Origin: DT-110 sp964342305
Lineage (GTDB): Bacteria > Bacteroidota > Bacteroidia > Chitinophagales > Saprospiraceae
Assembly (NCBI GenBank): GCA_964342305.1
Contig: CAYFGK010000012.1
Location: 16,269-80,268 of the forward strand
Direction: 5' to 3'
DNA: 64,000 nucleotides
The position numbers were made by a program, and so were the translations under genes. The notes beneath the pieces were generated by a model. The model worked only from the letters and a program-made list of their open reading frames with translations. It was not told the origin of the DNA and searched no databases. Positions 36,033 to 44,521 of this stretch are shown here, piece after piece; positions within the stretch are counted from its first letter, which is position 1; every line of letters begins with the position of its first letter.

Positions 36033-36694
36033 ATCAGCTTGCAAAAGCCTACTACCATCAACAGGTGCTCCGTGGAGTAAGTGCCCAATTTCCCGCTGGT
36101 GAGATCACGGGTATTGTAGGCCGCAATGGCTCGGGTAAGACCACCCTCTTTCGGTGTCTCGCCGGATTGACCGGTTACTCCGGAGAGATTGAGGGGTTGC
36201 CGGGCAATGGTTCACAGGGCATCGGTTACCTGTCGACCAACCCCAAATTCCTGCCCATGCTGACGGGCGAAGAATACCTGCGCCTGGCCATTCGGGCTCG
36301 TGACTTATCCGTTCCCAACCTGAGCACCAGAAATATCTTTCAGTTGCCGCTGTCCGAATATGCTCAGCATTACTCAACGGGGATGAAAAAGAAATTGGCA
36401 CTTACGGCCGTTTTACTGCAGCAAAATTCACTCTTTCTGCTCGATGAGCCTTTCAACGGAGTCGATCTGGAGAGCAACCAACAGATGAATCAATTATTTC
36501 GACTCCTGGCCAGTAAGGGATACAACCTGATCCTCTCCTCACATATCCTCGAAAGCCTGACCAATTTGTGTGATCAGATCTACGTTTTGGAGAACGGACA
36601 ATTGGGAGATCCGCTGTCCCCGGCGGAGTATGCCGACCTCGGTCGTAGAATGGGCGGGGAAACCCTGGATGCCGATCGACTGGACTGGTTATGA
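36020..36694 (+). CDS. ABC transporter ATP-binding protein
   Basis: 224 residues. Walker A GRNGSGKTTLFRC, a degenerate signature segment (YSTGMKKKLALTAVLL), Walker B FLLDEPFNGVDL and the switch His in LSSHILE are all present. It drives the membrane protein encoded just before it (13-nt overlap). Simple ABC-2-type exporters of this layout carry lipids, peptides or antibiotics in known cases; no substrate can be inferred here. Confidence 0.92.
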   Translation: MVVLNQLAKAYYHQQVLRGVSAQFPAGEITGIVGRNGSGKTTLFRCLAGLTGYSGEIEGLPGNGSQGIGYLSTNPKFLPMLTGEEYLRLAIRARDLSVPNLSTRNIFQLPLSEYAQHYSTGMKKKLALTAVLLQQNSLFLLDEPFNGVDLESNQQMNQLFRLLASKGYNLILSSHILESLTNLCDQIYVLENGQLGDPLSPAEYADLGRRMGGETLDADRLDWL

Positions 36695-36756
36695 TTGGCC
36701 GGCTTGACGCGCATCGTGGCCCGGAATGCCAATTATTAAATCCGTATATTATCGGT

Positions 36757-37185
36757 ATGGACCGACCCGTACACCCCGACTTTCAGGCACTACTGGATCA
36801 TAAATCAGGATCGTTAATCGAATTATACCTCGATTTGCGATCCTTCCTCTTAGATATCAACCCCGACGCCAACGAATTGCTTTACCATACCCACGCGCTG
36901 ACCTCCGTGTATTCCCTTTCGGAAAAACTGGGCCACGGTTATTGCCACATTCCCATCTATTCGGAGCATCTGAACCTCGGGTTCAACAGGGGAGCAGTGC
37001 TGCCTGATCCCACCGGACTGCTTCAGGGTACGGGCAAGTGGATTCGCCATATACCCGTGCGGGAAAGATCCGACTACCGAAGCGATCAGGTACGACAATT
37101 AGTGGAGGCCGCCATAGCCGTTGCCCGCGAAGATCTGGAGGGGAAACCTGCGCCTTCCGGTAAAACGATATCTAAAATATCGTAG
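36757..37185 (+). CDS. DUF1801-family protein
   Basis: 142 residues from the ATG at 36757; the frame is open 66 nt upstream but overlaps the preceding gene. HTHALTSVYSLSEKLGHGYCHIPIYSEHLN, LGFNRGAVLPDPTGLLQGTG and IRHIPVRERSDYRSDQVRQL are the conserved motifs of the DUF1801/YdhG-like family, a small alpha-beta fold of unknown function. No catalytic residue is evident. Confidence 0.8.
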   Translation: MDRPVHPDFQALLDHKSGSLIELYLDLRSFLLDINPDANELLYHTHALTSVYSLSEKLGHGYCHIPIYSEHLNLGFNRGAVLPDPTGLLQGTGKWIRHIPVRERSDYRSDQVRQLVEAAIAVAREDLEGKPAPSGKTISKIS

Positions 37186-37306
37186 GGTTGGGCCAGATCT
37201 GTTTGCTAAATGACGGAGGATCAATACGTAACGTCGTATTTGGTATAGGGTATAAGGTAGTAAGATTTGCTTAAATCAAAATATCCCATATCTACAACCC
37301 GGTAAT

Positions 37307-37360
37307 GGGGGCTAGTCCTTTGATGATCTGCATTTTACAACACCATTAGGGTCTAGCCTC
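37307..37360 (+). other. Weak stem in the leader of the TPR/DUF6624 gene
   Basis: GGGGCTAG (37307-37314) can pair with CTAGCCTC (37353-37360), with one G-U pair, about 30 nt before the ATG at 37393. Possibly structure in the 5' leader; no known motif. Confidence 0.25.
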
Positions 37361-37392
37361 GCTTTAACATTAAATCTGGAAATTAAGACGTT

Positions 37393-38322
37393 ATGCTCCA
37401 ACTGAAAACTGCCCGGATTTTTATCGTCCTACTCCTTTTTGCCGGCCATCCGAGCCTGGCCCAATCCGAGGCCTATGAAGCTGACTTTGATTCTGGTATG
37501 GTTCACTTGCATACCGCTCACTACGAATATGCAGCAGCTCTTTTTTCCCGTGCCCTTCAAGCCAAACCGGCGGATGCAAGTGCTTATTACCAAAGAGCCA
37601 GGGCTTACACTCAAGCCGGTAATATGAAGGATGCCTTTCTGGACCTGTACGCCTCGGTGGATAATGACACCGATCAGGTAATCCCCTTCGATTATCTGGT
37701 GCAGGATACGTTTTTTCACCCACTGAAAGCAGACAGCAAATGGCCTGTATTTTTAGATCACTTTACCCGAAAAGTGGGAGGTGATCGGCCCGACCTTTTT
37801 CGCGAACTCATGGAAATCCGGATGGTGGACCAGCGAATCCGTAATGACCTCTACAAAATGTATCTCGACGGATTGAAAGATACCCCGGTTTACCAGGCCC
37901 AACTTGATAAAATGGACCGGCAGGATTCCCTTAATTTGGAGCGGATCACGGAATTGATCGATGCCTATGGTTACCCATCAAAGAAGTTGGTCGGTCGTGC
38001 CAGCGGGGTTGCCTGGCTGATCATTCAGCACGCGGACCTGGCAACCCAGAAAAAATACCTCCCCGTTTTAGAGGAAGCTGCCGAACGAGGCGACATCGGC
38101 AAAGGCGGACTGGCCATGACCATTGATCGCATCCGAATCGGTGAAGGTAAAAAGCAATTATACGGCACCCAATACCGGGAAGATCCGGAAACCGGGCGTT
38201 TCGTTTTTAGTCCGCTGGAAGATCCGGAACATGTTGATGAACGAAGAGAGTCGATGGGTATGGGGCCTTTAAAGAAATATGCTGAGCGAAACGAAATTAC
38301 CTGGCCCCCCAAGGGGCAATAA
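37393..38322 (+). CDS. Secreted TPR protein with a DUF6624-like domain
   Basis: 309 residues. Signal peptide (LLFAGHPSLAQ). Two TPR-like helix pairs (GMVHLHTAHYEYAAALFSRA; ASAYYQRARAYTQAGNMKDA) at ~35-90. The C-terminal half carries AYGYPSKKLVGRASGVAWLI and IRIGEGKKQLYGTQ, then ERRESMGMGPLKKY, the same KQLYGTQ/ERR-x-x-MG motifs as in the lipoprotein at 46931. I call the domain DUF6624-like. Envelope function unknown. It lies 10 bp before the next start on the same strand. Confidence 0.75.
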   Translation: MLQLKTARIFIVLLLFAGHPSLAQSEAYEADFDSGMVHLHTAHYEYAAALFSRALQAKPADASAYYQRARAYTQAGNMKDAFLDLYASVDNDTDQVIPFDYLVQDTFFHPLKADSKWPVFLDHFTRKVGGDRPDLFRELMEIRMVDQRIRNDLYKMYLDGLKDTPVYQAQLDKMDRQDSLNLERITELIDAYGYPSKKLVGRASGVAWLIIQHADLATQKKYLPVLEEAAERGDIGKGGLAMTIDRIRIGEGKKQLYGTQYREDPETGRFVFSPLEDPEHVDERRESMGMGPLKKYAERNEITWPPKGQ

Positions 38323-38332
38323 AACGATTACT

Positions 38333-38782
38333 ATGGCGGTACAAAAAAACACCCAATCCCACAGCATCCAACACGATGTGTTCATTAAAGCGGAACCCTT
38401 AGCTGTATATAAAGCCGTCTCCAACCCATCCGATCTGGAGAATTGGTGGCCCCTGCGTTGTTCGGGCGAAGCCCGGAAAGGAGCCGAGTACAACTTCTTT
38501 TTTGAAGAACCCTACGACTGGTACGCACAAGTAATGAATGCGGACCCGGGGAAGCATTTCCACCTGTCCATGACGAAATCCGATCCGGATTGGGACCCTA
38601 CCAGCTTTGGTTTTGATTTGACACTCGAGAATGATCAGACCCGCCTTCAGTTCTGGCATCGGGACTGGCCCGAGGCCAACGGCCATTTCCGGCATTCGTC
38701 TTACTGTTGGGCCATTTTACTGCGTGGACTTAAGGATTATGTGGAGTCCGGAAAAATCATACCCTTTGCGGAACGTTCGTAA
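38333..38782 (+). CDS. SRPBCC/AHSA1-like protein
   Basis: 149 residues from the ATG at 38333 (MAVQKNTQSHSIQHDVF); an upstream in-frame Met overlaps the preceding gene. Motifs FIKAEPLAVYKAVSNPSDLENWW, FGFDLTLENDQTRLQFWHRDWPEA and YCWAILLRGLKDYVESG follow the START/AHSA1 fold (helix-grip). Such proteins bind hydrophobic ligands or act as stress proteins. No active site can be read. Confidence 0.8.
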   Translation: MAVQKNTQSHSIQHDVFIKAEPLAVYKAVSNPSDLENWWPLRCSGEARKGAEYNFFFEEPYDWYAQVMNADPGKHFHLSMTKSDPDWDPTSFGFDLTLENDQTRLQFWHRDWPEANGHFRHSSYCWAILLRGLKDYVESGKIIPFAERS

Positions 38783-38784
38783 AC

Positions 38785-38798
38785 TTTTGCCGAAAGGC
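38785..38798 (+). repeat. GCCGAAAGGC hairpin copy 10 nt before the ABM gene start
   Basis: TTTTGCCGAAAGGC; the core ends at 38798 and the ATG of the monooxygenase-like gene is at 38809. Spacing resembles the copy before the DPP-IV gene. Confidence 0.8.
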
Positions 38799-38808
38799 AT
38801 AAAACAAT

Positions 38809-39129
38809 ATGAAAGCAATCACTTTACACGGAAAAATCACTGCTAAACCTGGACATGGTGCGGAACTAGCTAGTATACTTCTGCGCGCCTCCGCGTTAGT
38901 AGCCAATGCTCAGGGTTGTCGGCTGTATCTGATCGGTCAGGATGAAGAAATTCCCGAAAACATTTGGGTTACCGAAGTCTGGGACAGCGCGGAGGATCAT
39001 CAGGCCTCCCTCCAGCTTCCCGACGTCCGGGCTCTGATCGGCGAAGCCATGCCTTTGCTTGCCGGCCAACCACCAGGCGGACAAAGGCTTACTTGCCTGG
39101 GCGGACACGGCGTACAAATAAGTGTCTAG
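38809..39129 (+). CDS. Antibiotic biosynthesis monooxygenase (ABM)-domain protein
   Basis: 106 residues, one ABM (ferredoxin-like) domain: ITLHGKITAKPGHGAELASILL, GCRLYLIGQDEEIPENIWVTEVWDS, AEDHQASLQLPDVRALIGEA. Small cofactor-free members such as YgiN-like quinol monooxygenases are known, but substrate and activity are open. The stop overlaps the GTG start of the next gene by 8 nt. Confidence 0.85.
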   Translation: MKAITLHGKITAKPGHGAELASILLRASALVANAQGCRLYLIGQDEEIPENIWVTEVWDSAEDHQASLQLPDVRALIGEAMPLLAGQPPGGQRLTCLGGHGVQISV

Positions 39130-39625
39130 CTTGAGTTCCCTGATCATCCGGATCGCGCAGACCGCCGATGTTGGGGCCCTGGCTGGTATCAGAGCCAAGA
39201 GTTGGGGAACAAATGACTATTGGCTGGATCGGATAACCAACTACCTGAACGGTACGGGCGGACCTGCTTCCGCACTTCCTCAGCGGATCATTCTGGTGGC
39301 AACCATGGATGAAAAGGTGGCCGGTATGATCGCCGGGCATCTTTCGCGTCGATTTAACCGTGATGCCGAACTACAGTGGCTCGATGTGCACCCGGATTTT
39401 TCCCGACAGGGTATTGGATCTGTGCTGTGGCGTTGTCTGGCCCATTGGCTGGTTAAGGAGGGTGCCCGAAATATATTGGTCAATGTGGAGCCCGACAATG
39501 AGGCGGCCCGCGCCTTTTATACACATCAGGGAGCACGAGAGATGAATGATCACTGGATGGAATGGGCCAGGCTGGACCGTTACCTTCCCGATTGGCCGGA
39601 GGGCATCCCGGGACTTTGGACATGA
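39122..39625 (+). CDS. GNAT-family N-acetyltransferase
   Basis: 167 residues from a GTG start that overlaps the previous stop (GTGTCTAG). No ATG lies in the first 60 codons and the fold starts at IRIAQTADVGALAGIRAKSW, so the GTG is favoured. The acetyl-CoA motif LDVHPDFSRQGIGSVLWRCL and the NVEPDNEAARAFYTHQGARE segment are standard GNAT. Substrate unknown. Co-translated with the ABM protein, which may hint at a shared small-molecule role. Confidence 0.85.
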   Translation: MSSLSSLIIRIAQTADVGALAGIRAKSWGTNDYWLDRITNYLNGTGGPASALPQRIILVATMDEKVAGMIAGHLSRRFNRDAELQWLDVHPDFSRQGIGSVLWRCLAHWLVKEGARNILVNVEPDNEAARAFYTHQGAREMNDHWMEWARLDRYLPDWPEGIPGLWT

Positions 39626-39708
39626 GCACCGGGGCATGGTTCGCGAGGTGGAGATGCCATCACTCATCGGCGATATCCCCATCCGGCATAGGACCCAATA
39701 AGCGATAG

Positions 39709-39724
39709 GCCTTTCGGCAAAAAA
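39709..39724. repeat. GCCTTTCGGC hairpin copy before the serine-hydrolase gene
   Basis: GCCTTTCGGCAAAAAA, followed by TATTAGTTTGG. The copy before the gene at 29981 is likewise followed by TTAGTTTTCC, so the hairpin may be next to a promoter -7 box (TAnnTTTG-like). Confidence 0.75.
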
Positions 39725-39756
39725 TATTAGTTTGGACTACACCAAAGTCTGAACAG

Positions 39757-41040
39757 ATGCGCTTCTGCCTTATTTCTTTCCTGCTCATGGCAGGATTTCT
39801 GGTCAACAGTCAAACACCAGCATTAAACTATCATCCACCACTGGAACCCGCCAACCCCGCCTCCGTTGGCATGTCGCCGGAACGCCTGGAGCGGCTTGAT
39901 GCCATGCTATCCGAAACCACAACTGAGGGGGATTTGCCCGGTGCAGTGGCCCTGGTTGCCCGGCACGGAAAGATCGTTTTTCACCGGGCCTATGGTACCG
40001 CCAGTGCCGAAGGGGAGCCACTGCAAAAAGACCATATTTTCCGGATTGCCTCCCAGTCAAAAGCAATCACCTCGACGGCTCTCATGATGCTGTGGGAGGA
40101 AGCAAAATTTAAGCTCGACGATCCTGTATCCAAATTTATTCCCGAATTTGCTGACGCCACCGTCCTTGATACCATGTACGAGGATGGTACCATCGGCGTA
40201 CGGCCTGCAAAACGCCCAATAACCATTCGCCACCTGTTGACCCACACTTCGGGGATCGGGTACGGCGTGATCGACGGGGATCCCCGCTTTCGGAAACTCT
40301 ATGCTGATGCCGGAGTTACCGATCTGTTTACGACCGAGCCAGTCACCATTAAAGAATCTGTTATTAAGCTGGCGAAATTACCGCTGCACCACGATCCGGG
40401 CGACGCCTTTACCTATTCCGAAGGGATCGACGTAGCGGGCTACTTGATCGAGGTCATTTCCGGAATGCCGCTGGATGAATTTTTCCGACAGCGGCTGCTG
40501 GATCCGCTGGGGATGGATGATACCTGGTTCTACTTACCCCCCGACAAACACAACCGCCTGGTCGCTGTACAGCAAAAAGAAGGCGATTCCTGGTCGAATT
40601 TCCCGGTCACCTTTTACGATCCGGATTACCCTAAAAAAGGAGCCGGCACCTTCTTTTCCGGAGGAGCTGGCCTATCCAGTACCGCCCTGGATTATGCCAC
40701 CTTCCTGCAAATGTACCTGAATGGGGGCGCTTACGGTGACAAACAGTTGCTCAGCCCGCTTACCATCGATCTGATCCTGAACATGCACGACCAGGGACTC
40801 CTCGGCGGTGGTCGCTACCACGGTCTGGCCTTTTCGGTAACCAATGAGGAGGGCGTGCGGACAGGAACGAATGGCAGCGAAGGCACCTTTTCGTGGGGCG
40901 GCTATTTCAACACCCAGTACTTCGCCGATCCGGAAACCGGCATCGTCGGAGTGTTGTTAAAGCAAACCCAGGGTCCGGTCAACGACCAAACAGCCTGGAG
41001 ATTCCGTCAGTTGATCACGCAGGCGATCCTTACCAAGTAA
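39757..41040 (+). CDS. Secreted serine hydrolase, class C beta-lactamase/esterase type
   Basis: 427 residues. Signal peptide (FLLMAGFLVNSQ). The penicillin-binding-like fold shows the nucleophile motif SQSK (in FRIASQSKAITSTALM), the Tyr motif in FTYSEGIDVAGYLIE (Y-x-x in place of YxN), and the third motif near the C-terminus GTFSWGGYFNTQYF. Such proteins are usually periplasmic esterases or D-Ala peptidases; beta-lactamase activity is not implied. A heptamer array follows directly after the stop. Confidence 0.88.
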   Translation: MRFCLISFLLMAGFLVNSQTPALNYHPPLEPANPASVGMSPERLERLDAMLSETTTEGDLPGAVALVARHGKIVFHRAYGTASAEGEPLQKDHIFRIASQSKAITSTALMMLWEEAKFKLDDPVSKFIPEFADATVLDTMYEDGTIGVRPAKRPITIRHLLTHTSGIGYGVIDGDPRFRKLYADAGVTDLFTTEPVTIKESVIKLAKLPLHHDPGDAFTYSEGIDVAGYLIEVISGMPLDEFFRQRLLDPLGMDDTWFYLPPDKHNRLVAVQQKEGDSWSNFPVTFYDPDYPKKGAGTFFSGGAGLSSTALDYATFLQMYLNGGAYGDKQLLSPLTIDLILNMHDQGLLGGGRYHGLAFSVTNEEGVRTGTNGSEGTFSWGGYFNTQYFADPETGIVGVLLKQTQGPVNDQTAWRFRQLITQAILTK

Positions 41041-41045
41041 CTTGT

Positions 41046-41103
41046 CAGGTTTGAGGTTTGAGGTTTGGGGTTTGAGGTTAGGTCAGAGGTTACCTCAAAC
41101 CTG
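41046..41103. repeat. GGTTTGA heptamer array with inverted ends
   Basis: CAGGTTTGAGGT (41046-41057) and ACCTCAAACCTG (41092-41103) are perfect inverted ends enclosing more GGTTTGA units. It begins 5 nt after the preceding stop. Confidence 0.85.
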
Positions 41104-41104
41104 A

Positions 41105-41135
41105 ATTCATCATTCAGCACTCATCATTCAACATT
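41105..41135. repeat. TTCATCATTCAGCAC / CATCATTCAACATT repeat
   Basis: Short degenerate units of the ATTCAACATT family lie back to back with the heptamer array. Confidence 0.7.
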
Positions 41136-41186
41136 TTTGTTGGTGTATCCGACAATGAGTATGCTTAGTAGTACGAAAGTGTGTGT

Positions 41187-41897
41187 ATGCAAGAAGAGAA
41201 AATGGGACTTCAGGGAGCCGTACTGATGATTGGTTGCCTGTTCTGGGAGGACGAATCGAATGCCCCGGAGCCTGCGCTGGGACGTGCCAAGCGCCTTTGG
41301 CGGGAACGGGAACTGGATATGGCTTCCGCCAAAAAATGGCCGGCCCCGATTCGCTACGGGATGCGATCGATGCGACGGTGGCAAACGTATACGATGGTCT
41401 TTTCCACTTCGGCACCTGTCGGCACCGCCCAATTGGTACCCTACCAACAGCCCGTTTCGGAACCCGATGAACTGATGCGACAAGCCAGGCGATTGGGGAT
41501 CGTGGAGGGCTACGATCCACGCCGCGGACTCTGGACCGATTGGGGTTTGGTGAGTGTTTGTTGGTCACCGGCTTTGCGTAGTATTTCAAATCCCTTTCGC
41601 CAGGCCTGGAACGAAGCATTTGCCGATTTCCCGGGAGGAGCAGCGTATCGCCTGGGAGAGGAAGAAAGCTGTGTTACGGACCTGGGCGAACTGGCCGTAG
41701 ATATCCGTTTCCCGGAAGGTGTTGATTACATATTAGTTACACCTAATATTCCGAACGTAGATCGCTACCCGGAACCCTCCGACATCCTCGGGGCCATTGA
41801 CGAATCACCGAAGCAGTACGATACTTACGTTCGACAGAATATCCAACACGGTATCCGCGCAGCCGACGACGATGCGATTTTGTCAAAACTATACTAA
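41187..41897 (+). CDS. Protein of unknown function, 236 aa
   Basis: Start at the ATG at 41187; the GTG two codons earlier and an internal Met at 41202 are alternatives. Soluble, no signal peptide. MGLQGAVLMIGCLFWEDESN, then RKRLWRE-like charge and GIVEGYDPRRGLWTDWGLVSVCWSP suggest a conserved alpha-beta fold. Aromatic and Arg-rich motifs recur, but I recognise no family. It lies 38 bp upstream of the two-component genes on the same strand, with an apparent separate promoter between them. Confidence 0.65.
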   Translation: MQEEKMGLQGAVLMIGCLFWEDESNAPEPALGRAKRLWRERELDMASAKKWPAPIRYGMRSMRRWQTYTMVFSTSAPVGTAQLVPYQQPVSEPDELMRQARRLGIVEGYDPRRGLWTDWGLVSVCWSPALRSISNPFRQAWNEAFADFPGGAAYRLGEEESCVTDLGELAVDIRFPEGVDYILVTPNIPNVDRYPEPSDILGAIDESPKQYDTYVRQNIQHGIRAADDDAILSKLY

Positions 41898-41904
41898 CTT
41901 TATA

Positions 41905-41912
41905 TACCTTTG
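41905..41912 (+). promoter_or_regulatory. Candidate -7 box for the two-component operon
   Basis: TACCTTTG matches TAnnTTTG, 23 nt before the response-regulator ATG. A TTTG at 41879-41882 lies 22 nt upstream, a slightly long spacer for a -33 box. Confidence 0.4.
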
Positions 41913-41935
41913 ACGAACTGACTTAATCCGGATCT

Positions 41936-42622
41936 ATGTATCAAATCCTGGTAGTTGAAGATGAACCCGCCATTGCTGGGGCACTGCGGCGATTCTTGTC
42001 CGATGAGGGCTACCTGGTGGAGGTTGCTTACGATGGCGAGACGGGGCTGGACCTGATCCGGCAAAGTGATCCCGATTTGATCATCCTCGATGTAATTCTG
42101 CCCAAAATAAATGGTTTAGATATTTGCCGGGAAATCCGGTCGAGCCACCTAAAAGAGGTGCCTATTCTCATGATCACTGCGCTGGGTACCTCCGACAATG
42201 TAGTCAAGGGGTTGGATGCCGGGGCCGATGATTACGTTACCAAACCCTTTAAAATGAGGGAGGTGGCTGCTAGAGTGCGGGCTTTGCTACGCCGCAGTAA
42301 AAACAACGGCACCAGTCCTGGCTCGGTGTTACAGCTCGCTGATCTGCAACTCAATAAAGATACCCGGAAAGCTCTCCGAAACGGTATTGAGATTACGCTG
42401 ACCGCAACGGAGTACCGCCTGCTGGAATGTTTTATGAACAATCCGCGACGGGTATTATCTCGCATGGATTTATTAGATTCGGTCTGGGGAGTGAATTATC
42501 GCATGGATACGAATGTCGTTGATGTATACGTCAATTTCCTCCGTAAGAAAGTCGATAAACCCTTTGGTTCCCGCCTGATCCATACCGTAGTGGGTATGGG
42601 CTACGTATTAAAAGAATCCTGA
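41936..42622 (+). CDS. OmpR/PhoB-family response regulator
   Basis: 228 residues. The receiver domain has the acidic pair in VVEDEPAI, phospho-acceptor Asp52 in LIILDVILP, and the Lys in YVTKPFKM. The C-terminal winged helix is typical of OmpR/CusR (LTATEYRLLECFMNNPRRVL, then VDVYVNFLRKKVD). It is probably phosphorylated by the kinase encoded 4 bp downstream. The 11-bp direct repeats before the SulP gene are the natural candidate for its binding site. Confidence 0.94.
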   Translation: MYQILVVEDEPAIAGALRRFLSDEGYLVEVAYDGETGLDLIRQSDPDLIILDVILPKINGLDICREIRSSHLKEVPILMITALGTSDNVVKGLDAGADDYVTKPFKMREVAARVRALLRRSKNNGTSPGSVLQLADLQLNKDTRKALRNGIEITLTATEYRLLECFMNNPRRVLSRMDLLDSVWGVNYRMDTNVVDVYVNFLRKKVDKPFGSRLIHTVVGMGYVLKES

Positions 42623-42626
42623 TCAC

Positions 42627-44027
42627 ATGAGCATTCGCAACCGCCTGACGTTAGTTTTTACCCTGCTAACCGGGTTGGTATTATTTGGAACTTTTGAAGC
42701 TATTTACGTCCTCACCAACCGGCATATGCAGTCGGAATTCTTCGCTCAACTGCGGGAACGTACCACGATTGCCGAGCAGTATTATCTTGAAGAGGATGAA
42801 TTAGGCGCTACCATCTACCAGGAAGTTCGCCAAAAACACCTCCGGCAGTTACCCGATGAGCAGGAAATGGTGGTGCCTGCCGGATACCAGCCCTCACCCA
42901 CCGACACCACTTCGCTACAGGATCTCCCGGCAGCTTTCCTCCAGCAGATCCAACTCAGGGAGGAAGCCCAGTACCGGCAGGGAGATACCTACTATCACGG
43001 ACAACAGTACCAGGATAATGAGGGCATTTTCCTGGTCATCGTTTCCGCCCGAAATACATACGGTGCCGGAGAAATTCGCAACCTGCGAAGGGTGCTTCTG
43101 ATCACCTTCCTGCTCGGCATGATTTTAGTCTACCTGTTGGGAACCATCTATTCGGGTCGGGTATTAAATCCCATTTCCCAGATGGCAGACCGGGTAAACG
43201 CCATTACGGCTTCCAATTTACACCTGCGATTAGACGAATCCCCGCAGAAAGATGAATTGGGTAAATTGGCGGATACCTTTAACGATATGCTGGACCGGCT
43301 GGAGACATCCTTCGAATTGCAGACCCACTTCATCAATAATGCATCCCACGAGTTGCGCAATCCTCTGACCGTGATCCTGAGTGAAACGGAATATTACCTA
43401 AACCGGGATTGTCCCAAACAGGAGTACCGGGATTCACTGGCCACCATTGCCCGGGAAGCCAAAAGGCTCGACCTGCTGACCAGCAGTTTGCTCTCGCTGG
43501 CCCAAACCACGACCGAGGATGATGGCTGGCACATCGAACCCATACGGATGGATGAGCTATTATGGCAGGCCCGGCAAGCTATCGATTCTAAATATCCGGA
43601 CAATCAGGTGAAATACGACTTCAGTAACCTGCCCGCTACTTTCGAACATTTACAAGTGGATGGCAATGAGAGTCTGCTGAAGGTGGCCGTTACGAATATC
43701 ATCGACAATGCCTGCAAGTTTTCGGATAATAAGGAGGTCTTCGTTTATTTGACCGGAACCCCGGATGCCGTCCAAATCACCGTGGAAGACTCGGGAATTG
43801 GTATACCTGAAGAGGACATACAGCATATCTTTGAACCCTTGTACCGGGCAGCCAATGCGCGCGACCAGAAGGGCTTCGGGGTAGGCCTGTCACTGGCGCA
43901 AAAAATTCTTCATTTGCACAAAGGGCAACTGACTATTTCATCCAGTCCCGGAGACGGAACTACTGTTCGCATTTGGCTTCCCACCGGAATGAACAAGGGC
44001 GTGGAATGGACTGGAATAGCGACCTAA
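42627..44027 (+). CDS. Sensor histidine kinase, CusS-like
   Basis: 466 residues. TM1 ~8-28 and TM2 ~158-178 enclose a ~130-residue periplasmic sensor. A HAMP domain (LNPISQMADRVNAIT) follows, then the HisKA phospho-acceptor His241 in NNASHELRNPLTVIL, then the ATPase with the N box NIIDNACKF, G1 DSGIGIPEED and G2 KGFGVGLSLA. Known partner type: OmpR regulators; CusS relatives sense metals, but no metal site can be read here. It lies in an operon with the regulator. Confidence 0.93.
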   Translation: MSIRNRLTLVFTLLTGLVLFGTFEAIYVLTNRHMQSEFFAQLRERTTIAEQYYLEEDELGATIYQEVRQKHLRQLPDEQEMVVPAGYQPSPTDTTSLQDLPAAFLQQIQLREEAQYRQGDTYYHGQQYQDNEGIFLVIVSARNTYGAGEIRNLRRVLLITFLLGMILVYLLGTIYSGRVLNPISQMADRVNAITASNLHLRLDESPQKDELGKLADTFNDMLDRLETSFELQTHFINNASHELRNPLTVILSETEYYLNRDCPKQEYRDSLATIAREAKRLDLLTSSLLSLAQTTTEDDGWHIEPIRMDELLWQARQAIDSKYPDNQVKYDFSNLPATFEHLQVDGNESLLKVAVTNIIDNACKFSDNKEVFVYLTGTPDAVQITVEDSGIGIPEEDIQHIFEPLYRAANARDQKGFGVGLSLAQKILHLHKGQLTISSSPGDGTTVRIWLPTGMNKGVEWTGIAT

Positions 44028-44194
44028 TGCGAGGTTCCCGCCATAAGGTCGTTACTGACAGCGGAGAGGGCCGATCTGTTTGCAAAGGGACCGAGCGTCA
44101 CATCCTAACCTTGTAATTGGTATAGGGCTTTAGGTATGCCTGGTATCTATTTACCCTCTACCTACTACCCTGTACCGGGAGGTTGGGCTATTAA

Positions 44195-44267
44195 TATACC
44201 GACAACGTAGTGGTTTTGCTCCGCAGTACTTCGTGCTGGGACTCCAAACCACTTCGGAAGCGGTATA
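44195..44267 (+). repeat. 73-bp hairpin element, copy 1
   Basis: Starts TATACCGACAACGTAGTGG and ends CCACTTCGGAAGCGGTATA. The ends pair (TATACCG/CGGTATA), then AGTGGTTT/AAACCACT, then an apical CAGTAC/GTGCTG hairpin. Nearly identical to 46750-46822; differences fall at one stem base and in the loop-side segment. Confidence 0.85.
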
Positions 44268-44307
44268 GCTGCACGTTACAAAATCGTCTTTGCCCAACCT
44301 CACGATT

Positions 44308-44351
44308 TTTAATCTGGTTTTAATCTGGTTTTAAGTCTGTTTTTATTTGGA
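44308..44351 (+). promoter_or_regulatory. Three to four 11-bp direct repeats, probable OmpR-type operator
   Basis: TTTAATCTGGT (44308), TTTAATCTGGT (44319), TTTAAGTCTGT (44330) and a weak TTTTATTTGGA (44341) follow at exactly 11 bp. That spacing, one helix turn per unit, is typical of PhoB/OmpR-family sites. It lies between the two-component operon and the SulP gene. Confidence 0.55.
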
Positions 44352-44521
44352 GGTGTTAGCTTTCAGGATTCTGACTTGACCGTGGATCTCGGTTGTTCAT
44401 ACCTACATGCGAAGTAGGCCTGTTTCAGGGCCATGTGAAGTTCTGGTCGTGCTGTTTGGGGATTGAATAGCAGAAACACGTCAACTGTCGTTAATCAAAC
44501 GAACAAAAAACGATCGGATCT

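Larger units (their letters stand above)
44028..44521. other. 494-bp regulatory intergenic region before the SulP gene
   Basis: From left to right: a GATCTGTTTGC-containing stretch (44073-44083) like those at 37196 and 61779, TATAGGG-type repeats, one copy of the 73-bp hairpin element (44195-44267), the 11-bp operator repeats (44308-44351), and a leader of about 170 nt with small hairpins CCTAC/GTAGG (44403) and GGCC...CAGGGCC (44418). No coding frame. Confidence 0.7.
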
